Of a stretch of 9,826 bases of DNA, positions 1-6,091 are shown in pieces. The notes beneath the pieces were generated by a model. The model did not search any database, was not told where the DNA came from, and saw only the letters and a program-made list of their open reading frames with translations. Made by a program: the position numbers and the translations under genes. The first letter of the stretch is position 1; the number at the start of each line of letters is the position of its first letter. The DNA lies in NCBI GenBank assembly GCA_005880075.1, contig VBJT01000095.1:1-9826 (forward strand). Direction: 5' to 3'. The stretch is from Chloroflexota bacterium. Its GTDB lineage: Bacteria; Chloroflexota; Dehalococcoidia; SM23-28-2; RBG-16-64-32.

Positions 1-36
1 ATTGGCGGTCGCCACGCTGGGCGCTACGCTTCTGGC

Positions 37-843
37 GTGAAGTACGACCCACGCATTCACCACCGGCGGTCGATCCGCCTCGCCGGTTTCGATTACCGGA
101 CGGCCGGCAGGTACTTCGTGACCGTGTGTGCCTATGAGCGCCGATGCATCTTCGAGGACGCGGAGCTAAAGGCGGTTGCCGAGGGCGTCTGGCGTACCGT
201 GACGGGAGCGGGGGGAAGTTCGATCGATGATTTCGTCGTTATGCCCAATCACGTGCACGGGATCGTGCGGATTACGGATCGAACCGTTGTAGGGGCGAGG
301 CAACCGGGTGGGCGGTTTGAGGAACCACGAACGCCAACGAATGCAGCTCCGAATAGGGACGGTGCGGTTGCCTCGCCCCTACGCACCCCCATCGGGCCAC
401 CCCCCGGTTCTCTCGGCGCCATTATTGCCTCGTTCAAATCGGCCACCGCACAACGCATTAACAACCTCCTCGGCACGCCTGGAGCGCCCGTCTGGCAACG
501 CAACTATTACGAACACGTCATCCGCGACGAAAATGACCTCCTACGCGTATGCCAGTACATCCGGGATAACCCGGCGAAGTGGGCGGAAGATCCGGACAAT
601 CCAGCGAACATGCCCGCCCAGGCCATGCGGCCGAAAAGCCCATGTAGGGGCGAGGCAACCGGTGGGCGGTTTGAGCAACCACGAACCCCAATGAATGCCG
701 TTCCGAACACAGACGGTGCGGTTGCCTCGCCCCTACGGTCCGCTCCGCTCGCTCCGGTTGTCCCCCTCTCCCGCGCACGGGAGCGGGGCCGGGGGATGAG
801 GGCTCATTTCCCAATGCGCAACAGCGACATGAACGCCTCCTGA
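37..843 (+). CDS. REP-associated tyrosine transposase (RAYT, Y1/HUH family)
   Basis: This family is single-strand DNA transposases of the IS200/IS605-like HUH class that are linked to REP palindromes. Visible signatures are the N-terminal block with HHRRSIRL and YFVTVCAYERR (residues 8-35), the metal-binding HUH motif in MPNHVHGIV (His72, His74), and the tyrosine helix VWQRNYYEHVIRDE (Tyr157/158) followed by YIRDNPAKW. A GTG at 37 gives the usual family N-terminus; the frame is open further upstream to the window edge and no clear ribosome site is seen. Residues 86-116 and about 204-234 are translations of two palindromic repeats. The first repeat falls in the variable loop between the HUH strand and the Tyr helix, so the catalytic residues survive. 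The last 65 or so residues are repeat, hairpin and antisense lepA sequence and are probably not conserved protein. The 3' end overlaps lepA by 40 bp, convergently. Confidence 0.85.
   Translation: MKYDPRIHHRRSIRLAGFDYRTAGRYFVTVCAYERRCIFEDAELKAVAEGVWRTVTGAGGSSIDDFVVMPNHVHGIVRITDRTVVGARQPGGRFEEPRTPTNAAPNRDGAVASPLRTPIGPPPGSLGAIIASFKSATAQRINNLLGTPGAPVWQRNYYEHVIRDENDLLRVCQYIRDNPAKWAEDPDNPANMPAQAMRPKSPCRGEATGGRFEQPRTPMNAVPNTDGAVASPLRSAPLAPVVPLSRARERGRGMRAHFPMRNSDMNAS
289..382. repeat. 94 bp palindromic (REP/MITE-like) repeat, copy 1, inside the RAYT gene
   Basis: The arms are GTAGGGGCGAGGCAACC at 289-305 and its perfect reverse complement at 366-382 (17 bp, 18 with the next inner pair). About 60 bp of loop sequence is shared with the copy at 644-736. 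The two copies differ by about eight substitutions and one base of length. The repeat is read in frame by the RAYT gene. Confidence 0.9.
644..736. repeat. 93 bp palindromic (REP/MITE-like) repeat, copy 2, in the 3' part of the RAYT frame
   Basis: It has the same 17 bp perfect arms as copy 1 (644-660 and 720-736) and a closely related centre. It lacks one G after the left arm, which shifts the reading of the left arm but rejoins the copy-1 reading frame, so both copies encode GGRFE/EQPRTP-type peptide. It lies just after the last conserved RAYT motif. Confidence 0.9.
763..788. other. imperfect GC-rich hairpin between convergent RAYT and lepA 3' ends
   Basis: Stem CTCCCG/CGGGAG (768-773 with 778-783), extended by CCCC/GGGG across one mismatch, loop CGCA. 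It lies just downstream of the lepA stop on the minus strand and could slow or stop transcription there, but no T-tract follows on either strand. It may instead be another dispersed palindromic repeat, since it directly follows repeat copy 2. Confidence 0.45.
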
Positions 844-2741
844 GGGATGTCCACGTTCCCCACCCGCTTCATCCGCCGCTTGCCCTCCTTCTGTTTCTCC
901 AGCAGCTTCCGCTTGCGCGTCACGTCCCCGCCGTAGCACTTGGCCAGCACGTTCTTGCGCAGCGCGCGCACAGTCTCCCGCGCCACGATGCGCCCGCCGA
1001 CCGCCGCCTGGATCGGCACTTCGAACAGCTGGCGGGGGATCAGCGAACGCAGCTTCTCGACGATTGCGCGGCCCTGCGGCGTCGCCTTGTCCGCGTCGAT
1101 GAGTACGCTCAGCGCATCCACGGGCACCCCGTTCACGAGCACGTCCAGCTTCACCAGCCGCTCGCCAGCGTAATGCGAGACCGCGTAGTCCATCGAGGCG
1201 TACCCCTGGGTGCGCGATTTGAGCTGGTCGTAGAAGTCGACCAGCATCTCCGCCAGGGGCATCTTGAATTCGAGAAGCACCCGACGTCCTTCGAGAGCCT
1301 CAGGGCGAACGGAGGCCGATGCGGCGGGGGCGTGGTCGAGGTACTCCATCCGGACGAAGACGCCGCGCCGGGCCGTCACCAGCTCCATGACCGGCCCGTA
1401 GTAGCGGTCAGGGGCGACGACCGAGATGTTCATCCACGGCTCCCGCACCTCCGCGATGCGCGTCGGCTCCGGCAGCTCGGCCGGCGAGTCGACCGCGATC
1501 TCGCCGCCGTCCGTCAGCAGCACGCGGTACTCGACAGAGGGCGCTGTGGCGAGAAGGTCGAGGCCGTACTCGCGCTCGAGCCGCTCCTGGACGATGTCCA
1601 TGTGCAGCAGGCCGAGGAAGCCCGCCCGGAAGCCGGGCCCCAGCGCCGCCGACTGCTCCGGCTGGTACTGAAGCGACGCGTCGTTGAGCTGGAGCTTCTC
1701 GAGAGCGTCGCGCAGCTCCTCGTAGTCCTCCGCGTTCGCCGGGTACAGCCCTGCAAACACCATCGGCTTGGCCGGCTTATACCCCGGCAGCGGCACGGCG
1801 GCCGGGCGCGCGTTGTCCGTTATCGTATCGCCGACGCGGCATTCACGCACCGTTTTCAGACCGGTCGCGACGTACCCGACCTCGCCCGTCGAGAGTTCGT
1901 CGGTAGGCGCGAACGAAGGCCGGAAGACGCCGATCTCCAGCGGCTCGACCGTCTTCCGGTTCGCCATCAGCCGCACCTTGTCGCGCGAGGTCAGCCGTCC
2001 GTCCACGACGCCCACGTAGGCGATCACGCCCTTGTAGGAGTCGTACTTCGAGTCGAAGATGAGAGCTCGCAGCGGCGCGCCGGCATCGCCCGACGGCGGC
2101 GGTACCCGCTCGACAATCGCCTCGAGCAGCTCCTCACAGCCGGTGCCCTCCTTCGCTGAGACGAACAGCACCTCGTCGCGCGAGAAGCCGATCACGTCGA
2201 CCAGCTCCTGCGCCACCCGCTCCGGCTCCGCCGAAGGCAGGTCGATCTTGTTCACGACCGGGATGATCGTCAGCCCCTTGCCGTTCGCGGCCCCGGTCTC
2301 CTGCCCAAGGGCCATGTACACGTTCGCCAGCGTCTGCGCCTCGATCCCTTGCGAGGCGTCGACGACCAGCAGCGCGCCCTCACAGGCCGCGAGCGCCCGC
2401 GAGACTTCGTACGTGAAGTCCACGTGGCCGGGGGTATCGATGAGGTTGAGTTCGTAGGCTGAGCCCGAATGGTGGACTCGAGACTCAGGACTCTGGACTG
2501 TCTTTGGTCCTGGGTCCCCAAACTTGAGTTTCGAGTCCGGCGATCGGTAGTCCATCCGCACCGCCGTCGCCTTGATCGTGATCCCGCGTTCGCGCTCGAG
2601 GTCCATCTGATCGAGGACCTGCTCGGCCATCTGCCGAGGCGGGATGGTCCCGGTGATCTCGAGCAGCCGGTCTGCCAGCGTGCTCTTCCCGTGGTCGATG
2701 TGCGCGATGATGCAGAAATTGCGGATACGCGACTGTTCCAT
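804..2741 (-). CDS. lepA: elongation factor 4 (LepA) GTPase, with two repeat-derived insertions
   Basis: LepA/EF4 is a ribosome-associated translational GTPase acting on elongating or initiating ribosomes. The full family architecture is visible: G1 AHIDHGKST (13-21), G2 region ERERGIT (49-55), G3 DTPGH (102-106), G4 NKID (164-167), G5 SAK (195-197), then the EF-G-like domains and the LepA-specific C-terminus with GGRIVARE, CYGGDVTRKRKLLEKQKEGK and the end VGNVDIPQEAF. The product is 645 residues against about 600 for the family. The excess is explained largely by an insertion near residues 66-94 in the G domain and one near 470-487 after MEYLD, both made of repeat sequence (2474-2538 and 1288-1313). 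The ATG at 2741 gives the canonical MxxxRIRNFxIIAHIDHG start. No good Shine-Dalgarno precedes it, but a TACGAT box lies 9 nt upstream, so a leaderless transcript is possible. Confidence 0.97.
   Translation of the reverse strand: MEQSRIRNFCIIAHIDHGKSTLADRLLEITGTIPPRQMAEQVLDQMDLERERGITIKATAVRMDYRSPDSKLKFGDPGPKTVQSPESRVHHSGSAYELNLIDTPGHVDFTYEVSRALAACEGALLVVDASQGIEAQTLANVYMALGQETGAANGKGLTIIPVVNKIDLPSAEPERVAQELVDVIGFSRDEVLFVSAKEGTGCEELLEAIVERVPPPSGDAGAPLRALIFDSKYDSYKGVIAYVGVVDGRLTSRDKVRLMANRKTVEPLEIGVFRPSFAPTDELSTGEVGYVATGLKTVRECRVGDTITDNARPAAVPLPGYKPAKPMVFAGLYPANAEDYEELRDALEKLQLNDASLQYQPEQSAALGPGFRAGFLGLLHMDIVQERLEREYGLDLLATAPSVEYRVLLTDGGEIAVDSPAELPEPTRIAEVREPWMNISVVAPDRYYGPVMELVTARRGVFVRMEYLDHAPAASASVRPEALEGRRVLLEFKMPLAEMLVDFYDQLKSRTQGYASMDYAVSHYAGERLVKLDVLVNGVPVDALSVLIDADKATPQGRAIVEKLRSLIPRQLFEVPIQAAVGGRIVARETVRALRKNVLAKCYGGDVTRKRKLLEKQKEGKRRMKRVGNVDIPQEAFMSLLRIGK
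1288..1313 (-). repeat. REP-like repeat fragment read in frame by lepA
   Basis: On the minus strand this reads TCCGTTCGCCCTGAGG followed by CTCTCGAAGG. It closely resembles a palindromic repeat type that is common across many bacterial genomes (CGTTCG...CCTGAG...TCGAAGG). It encodes SVRPEALEGR (residues 477-486 of LepA) and sits in a stretch of about 14-18 residues absent from typical LepA between MEYLD and the (K/L)(Y/F)xMPLAE segment. Confidence 0.6.
2474..2538 (-). repeat. 65 bp palindromic element inserted in frame in the lepA G domain
   Basis: Outer arms GGACTCGAGACTCA (2474-2487) and TGAGTTTCGAGTCC (2525-2538) pair at 13 of 14 positions. Inner arms GGACTCTGGAC (2488-2498) and GTCCTGGGTCC pair at 9 of 11, leaving a short loop, so the whole segment folds as one hairpin. 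Typical LepA has about seven residues between the strand ending in (D/N)Y and YELN(L/F)IDTPGH; here there are 30, an excess of about 23 residues (69 nt) that matches this element plus a few bases. Confidence 0.85.
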
Positions 2742-2937
2742 GCCAAACGCATCGTATCAGAGAGTAATCTGTCGGCCGTGCTTGCGACGGGCCGATTGGG
2801 CGAGGCATTTTTCGGCGGCGATGTCTGGCTCGCGCTAGGCATTGGAGGACTCTAATCGTCCGTCAAAGTTCCTTTAATCCAGGCCTAATATTCTGTGAGC
2901 TGAACCGCACTGAATGAGGGGAAAGGACAGGCAGTCA

Positions 2938-3696
2938 ATGAAGAAGCTTGTAATCGCTGGAGGAGCGGCCATCGCGTTAGCCGTCGCCGGTGTTATCACG
3001 GCCGGGGCCGCGTGGTACTTTTTCATCCGCGAAAACGCCGAGCTGGCGAGCGACCCGCCCGAGATTCCGGCCGCCCTCCTGAACGCGACCGCATCACCGA
3101 CGAGCGCGGCCTCGACGACCGGCCTCAGGGCGACGGCGACGACGGCGCCCTCCGCGTCGGTCACGTACCAGGTAAAGTCCAATCTCTCCGAGGCGGACTA
3201 CTTCGTCGACGAAGAACTGGCGTCGGTCGGCATTCCCTCGACGGCAAAAGGGGCGACAACGGAGGTCAGCGGGACGTTGTATCTGACAGGCGACGGCGCG
3301 GCCCTGGCAGCCAATCAGACGTCGAGCGTCACGGTGCAGCTCCGCAATCTAACAAGCGACAAGTCGATGCGGGACCAGCGTGTCCAGCAGGCGCTGGAGA
3401 CCTCCAGGTACCCGACTGCTACATTCACGATCACGAGCGCCAGCGGGTACAACCCGGCGATTGCGGAAGGCCAGGAGCAGACGCTTCAACTCAGCGGCAA
3501 TCTCCAGCTTCACGGCGTCACGAAGCCGGTTACGTGGGAAGTCAAGGCATACCGCCAGGGGAACGTGATCTCGGCGCTCGCGACTGTGACGATAAAGTTC
3601 AGCGACTTCAATATCACGCCGCCGACATTCCAGGGTCTCCTTTCGATTAGCGACCAAGCGACGCTTCAAGTGAAGCTAATCGCACAGGCGGCCTGA
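2938..3696 (+). CDS. membrane-anchored YceI-like domain protein
   Basis: YceI-family proteins are lipocalin-like beta-barrels that bind polyisoprenoid-type lipids, generally outside the cytoplasm. The protein starts with MKKLVIAGG and a hydrophobic segment (about residues 4-30, ending AAWYFFIRE) that should act as an uncleaved signal anchor. A low-complexity Ala/Thr/Ser linker (about 45-73) follows, then the YceI fold from VTYQVKSNLSEADYFVDE to the end, with the typical GTLYLTGDG, SVTVQLRNLTSDKSMRDQRV, SRYPTATFTITS, LSGNLQLHGVTKPVTWEV and FNITPPTF blocks. I chose the ATG at 2938 over the one at 2914 because GGGGAAAGGA (2918-2927) sits 10 nt before it and the signal anchor then begins with MKK. 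It is transcribed divergently from lepA and followed by a strong hairpin, so it is probably monocistronic. The ligand is unknown. Confidence 0.88.
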   Translation: MKKLVIAGGAAIALAVAGVITAGAAWYFFIRENAELASDPPEIPAALLNATASPTSAASTTGLRATATTAPSASVTYQVKSNLSEADYFVDEELASVGIPSTAKGATTEVSGTLYLTGDGAALAANQTSSVTVQLRNLTSDKSMRDQRVQQALETSRYPTATFTITSASGYNPAIAEGQEQTLQLSGNLQLHGVTKPVTWEVKAYRQGNVISALATVTIKFSDFNITPPTFQGLLSISDQATLQVKLIAQAA

Positions 3697-3735
3697 GCCG
3701 GGAGAGGGATGTCCCTTTCATCCTCTCCACGGCTC
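3695..3735 (+). terminator. strong hairpin after the yceI-like gene, terminator-like
   Basis: GAGCCG-GGAGAGGGAT (3695-3710) pairs with ATCCTCTCCaCGGCTC (3720-3735) with two single-base bulges. It begins in the stop codon of the upstream gene. No real T-run follows, so intrinsic termination is uncertain. It argues that the next gene starts at 3751, not at the ATG at 3709 that lies inside the stem. Confidence 0.5.
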
Positions 3736-3750
3736 GGCCATACTAAACGC

Positions 3751-4455
3751 ATGCCTGATTTCGCTAACTTCGACACCCGCGGCTATCGCACAGTCGATGT
3801 GCACAGCGGTTATGCCGACTGGGTGTCGACGTACCTAGCCACCGTCGCCGAACTGATGGACATCCCGCTGCTAGAGGCGCTGAGGAGTGTGCCCTGGGCC
3901 TCTCTGAGCAGCGCCGCCGATCTCGGTTGCGGCACCGGGCGCACCGGCGCCTGGCTGCGCGGGCGCGGCGTCGCTGCGATCGACGGCATCGACCTGACGC
4001 CGGAGATGCTGGCCGTCGCCCGCGAGAGGGGCGTTTACCGGCGGCTCGTCGAAGGCGACGTTGCCGCCACCAGTCTCGAGGACGGGGCCTACGATTTGCT
4101 CACGGTCTGCCTCGTCGACGAGCACCTGCCCGAACTGTCGCCGCTGTACCGCGAGGCGTGGCGCCTGGCGAAGGCCAACGGACTGCTCGTGCTGGTCGGA
4201 TTTCATCCACATATTATTATGGCCTCGGGGATGCCGACCCACTTTCGGAACGCTTCCGGCGAGCAGGTGGCGATCGAGACTCATGTCCACCTACTGAGCG
4301 AGCACGTTACGGCCGCGTTGGACGCCGGATGGACGCTTGTAGAGATGAGGGAGCGGCTGGTCGACGACGACTGGCTCGCGGTCAAGCCGTCGTGGGAACG
4401 CTTCCGAGGCCACCCGCTGTCGTTTGCGTTCGTGTGGCGGAAGCCGTCCGGGTGA
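3751..4455 (+). CDS. class I SAM-dependent methyltransferase
   Basis: The SAM-binding motif I is AADLGCGTGRTG (55-66); the acidic end of strand 2 is in DGIDLTPEML (78-87), GDV (102-104) lies after strand 3, and YDLLTVCLVDEHL (114-126) is the motif IV strand. The N-terminal block (DTRGYRTVDVHSGYADWVSTY) before motif I is typical of small-molecule-type methyltransferases related to ubiquinone/biotin pathway enzymes, but no substrate can be read from the sequence. The ATG at 3751 leaves a 234-residue protein starting directly at this conserved block; the in-frame ATG at 3709 lies within a hairpin. No Shine-Dalgarno is visible, while CATACT ends 6 nt before the ATG, so the message may be leaderless. 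It stands alone between two hairpins. The His-rich segment FHPHIIM near residues 151-157 is of unknown meaning. Confidence 0.85.
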   Translation: MPDFANFDTRGYRTVDVHSGYADWVSTYLATVAELMDIPLLEALRSVPWASLSSAADLGCGTGRTGAWLRGRGVAAIDGIDLTPEMLAVARERGVYRRLVEGDVAATSLEDGAYDLLTVCLVDEHLPELSPLYREAWRLAKANGLLVLVGFHPHIIMASGMPTHFRNASGEQVAIETHVHLLSEHVTAALDAGWTLVEMRERLVDDDWLAVKPSWERFRGHPLSFAFVWRKPSG

Positions 4456-4490
4456 TGGGCGGGGGCGCGCCCCATAATTTCACTGCTTCT
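4456..4490 (+). terminator. possible terminator after the methyltransferase
   Basis: A self-complementary GGGGCGCGCCCC (4462-4473), which can be enlarged using ATGGG (4455-4459) and CCCAT, directly follows the stop codon. The downstream sequence ATAATTTCACTGCTTCTT is only moderately T-rich. Confidence 0.4.
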
Positions 4491-4555
4491 TAATCCAAAC
4501 TTCTCATACGCTTCATGCCTTCCGCCCAGCCGTCAGATAAGTTGGGAATGTACCT

Positions 4556-4634
4556 CCCTGGGCAGCCAGGAGGGCGGTGGGGACCGGTGGACGGCGAAAT
4601 GTGAGGCAGCACTCGCGCCTCCTGGCTGCCAGGG
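4556..4634. repeat. 79 bp imperfect inverted repeat, function unknown
   Basis: The left arm 4556-4573 (CCCTGGGCAGCCAGGAGG) and right arm 4618-4634 (CCTCCTGGCTGCCAGGG) pair over 17 bp with one bulged G. The 44 nt loop is GC-rich with no internal structure that I recognise. It lies in the non-coding part between the methyltransferase and a minus-strand unit. It could be a MITE-like repeat or a structured RNA; only one copy is present here. Confidence 0.7.
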
Positions 4635-4655
4635 TCGTCGGGTAACTGAGCAAAA

Positions 4656-4904
4656 ATGAGCGACAGATTTCCGGCTAGCCGGCTCGCGTCAACTTCACGT
4701 CCCGATCTCCGAATGTCGCCGGCCATAACCGCCCTCGACGTCACTCCGCGTGTCCCGCGCGAAGAAAGCTTTGACGGCCCAACGATCGCCGAGGACCTCG
4801 TGATGCTGCTCGATCTCTATCGTGACTTGCTGGCCCTCGCTTTTTGGCGGCGAATCAGCGCGCGCTTCCCGAAGGAAGCCCTCCAGCTCAACTCCTCTAT
4901 ATAG
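4656..4904 (+). CDS. doubtful small ORF, hypothetical 82-residue protein
   Basis: I do not recognise this product. The first 37 residues are rich in Ser, Pro and Arg with poor codon bias, whereas residues 38-75 (from EESFDGPTIAEDL, including LLDLYRDLLALAFWRRISARFP) look like an amphipathic helix pair with GC-rich third positions, as if only the second half is real or is a fragment of a former gene. No ribosome site precedes the ATG (GAGCAAAA). It stops 46 nt short of the terminator of the opposing unit. Confidence 0.3.
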   Translation: MSDRFPASRLASTSRPDLRMSPAITALDVTPRVPREESFDGPTIAEDLVMLLDLYRDLLALAFWRRISARFPKEALQLNSSI

Positions 4905-4950
4905 CGATACTGCTCGGCGGGCCCGCAGGTTCGGCAGCGAGGCGATCTGG

Positions 4951-4980
4951 AAAATAATCAGCCCCGCCTTCCCGCGGGGC
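4951..4980 (-). terminator. Rho-independent terminator of the oppDF-type unit
   Basis: On the minus strand GCCCCGC (4980-4974) pairs with GCGGGGC (4967-4961) around a 6 nt loop and is followed by TGATTATTTT (4960-4951). It lies 33 bp past the stop of the ATPase gene at 5014. Confidence 0.85.
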
Positions 4981-5013
4981 CGTATCGGCGGGTGATTGCC
5001 GGCGGCTGGACCG

Positions 5014-6039
5014 CTAAACGCGGATGCAAGCCACCCAGTGCTCCTTGTCCGAGGTGCTTACGTTCCGCCATTCCGGCAGAATGCGCGCGCAGTCTTCGAT
5101 GGCGATCGGGCAGCGCGTGTGAAACACGCAGCCGGAAGGCGGGTGGAGAGGGCTCGGCACATCGCCGGTAAGGATCACGCGGTCTCGCCGCGCTTCAACC
5201 GAAGGGTCGGGGATCGGCACCGCCGAAAGCAGCGCCTTCGTGTACGGGTGCAGAGGGTTCTCGTAAAGCTCTTGACGGTCCGCCAGCTCCATCAGCTTGC
5301 CGAGATACATCACGGCCACGCGGTCGCTGATGTGCCGCACGACGGACAGGTCGTGCGCGATGAACAGATAGGTCAGTCCGAACTGGTTCTGGAGGTCCTC
5401 GAGCAGGTTGATGATTTGTGCCTGGATCGACACATCGAGCGCCGACACCGGCTCGTCGCAGACGATAAACGCGGGCTGCACTGCCAGCGCGCGCGCGATG
5501 CCAATGCGCTGTCGTTGCCCGCCAGAGAATTCGTGCGGGTAGCGGTTCGCGTAGTAGGGGTTCAGCCCTACGACCCGCATCAACTCTTGCACGCGGTCGT
5601 TGCGGTCTTTGCGCGTCTTTGCGAGACCGTGGATAACCAGTGGCTCCGCGATAATGCTGCCGATCGTCATGCGTGGGTTCAGCGAGGCGTAGGGGTCCTG
5701 GAAGATCATCTGCATATGGCGCCGCATTCGACGCAGCTCGCCGGGCTTTAGCTTCGTCAGGTCCTGGTTATTGATCAAGACGCTGCCCGCCGTCGGTTTG
5801 TAGAGGAGCAGAATCATGCGCCCCAGCGTCGTCTTCCCGCAGCCGCTCTCGCCGACGAGCCCCAGCGTCTCGCCGCGCTTGACGTCGAAGGTAACGCCGT
5901 CCACGGCCTTCACGTCGGCGATCTTGCGCTGGAAGATGATGCCGGACGTCACCGGAAAGTACATTTTTAGATCGCGCGCCTGAACGAGGTTATCGCCGGG
6001 GCGAACAGTCTCTGTTCTTGGGGCCTGTTCCGTGGTCAT
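5014..6039 (-). CDS. oppF: oligopeptide/dipeptide ABC transporter ATPase, OppF/DppF type
   Basis: This is one of the two cytoplasmic ATPases that power Opp/Dpp peptide importers. All nucleotide-binding elements are present: Walker A GESGCGKT (63-70), Q-loop in MIFQDPYASLNPR (Gln114), signature FSGGQRQR (171-178), Walker B FIVCDEP (191-197), D-loop SALD (199-202) and H-loop His229. The C-terminal oligopeptide-type extension (NPLHPYTKALLSAVP) ends with four cysteines (304, 310, 317, 338), the pattern linked to an iron-sulfur site in this subfamily. At 341 residues its length is normal. The ATG at 6039 is preceded by AGGACGGTGATGAG. It lies 52 bp downstream of the damaged OppD-type gene in the same orientation and ends at a good terminator. 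No permease or binding-protein gene occurs here, so the substrate is unknown; opp versus dpp cannot be decided. Confidence 0.93.
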   Translation of the reverse strand: MTTEQAPRTETVRPGDNLVQARDLKMYFPVTSGIIFQRKIADVKAVDGVTFDVKRGETLGLVGESGCGKTTLGRMILLLYKPTAGSVLINNQDLTKLKPGELRRMRRHMQMIFQDPYASLNPRMTIGSIIAEPLVIHGLAKTRKDRNDRVQELMRVVGLNPYYANRYPHEFSGGQRQRIGIARALAVQPAFIVCDEPVSALDVSIQAQIINLLEDLQNQFGLTYLFIAHDLSVVRHISDRVAVMYLGKLMELADRQELYENPLHPYTKALLSAVPIPDPSVEARRDRVILTGDVPSPLHPPSGCVFHTRCPIAIEDCARILPEWRNVSTSDKEHWVACIRV

Positions 6040-6091
6040 CTCATCACCGTCCTAAGTTAGACCGACACGCAAAGCCGACGCACGCATTCGT

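Noticed and set aside
3..14. Small dyad TGGCG-GT-CGCCA before the RAYT start
   Set aside because: Five base pairs with a 2 nt loop is too small and expected by chance in GC-rich DNA; it does not match the other repeats.
1173..2159. Long plus-strand ORF of 328 codons opposite lepA
   Set aside because: It is an antisense shadow of lepA: Arg/His/Leu/Val-rich, with no recognisable motifs, while lepA on the other strand matches its family throughout.
2886..2891. TAATAT as a -10 box for the yceI-like gene
   Set aside because: Only 4 of 6 consensus bases and no -35 box at 16-18 nt; not enough to call.
3871..4290. Minus-strand ORF of 139 codons opposite the first methyltransferase
   Set aside because: Antisense shadow of a clear methyltransferase gene; no ribosome site or domain seen.
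4996..5751. Plus-strand ORF of 251 codons opposite the OppF-type gene
   Set aside because: Its His/Arg/Val-rich composition is that of an antisense shadow; the minus strand encodes a complete ABC ATPase.
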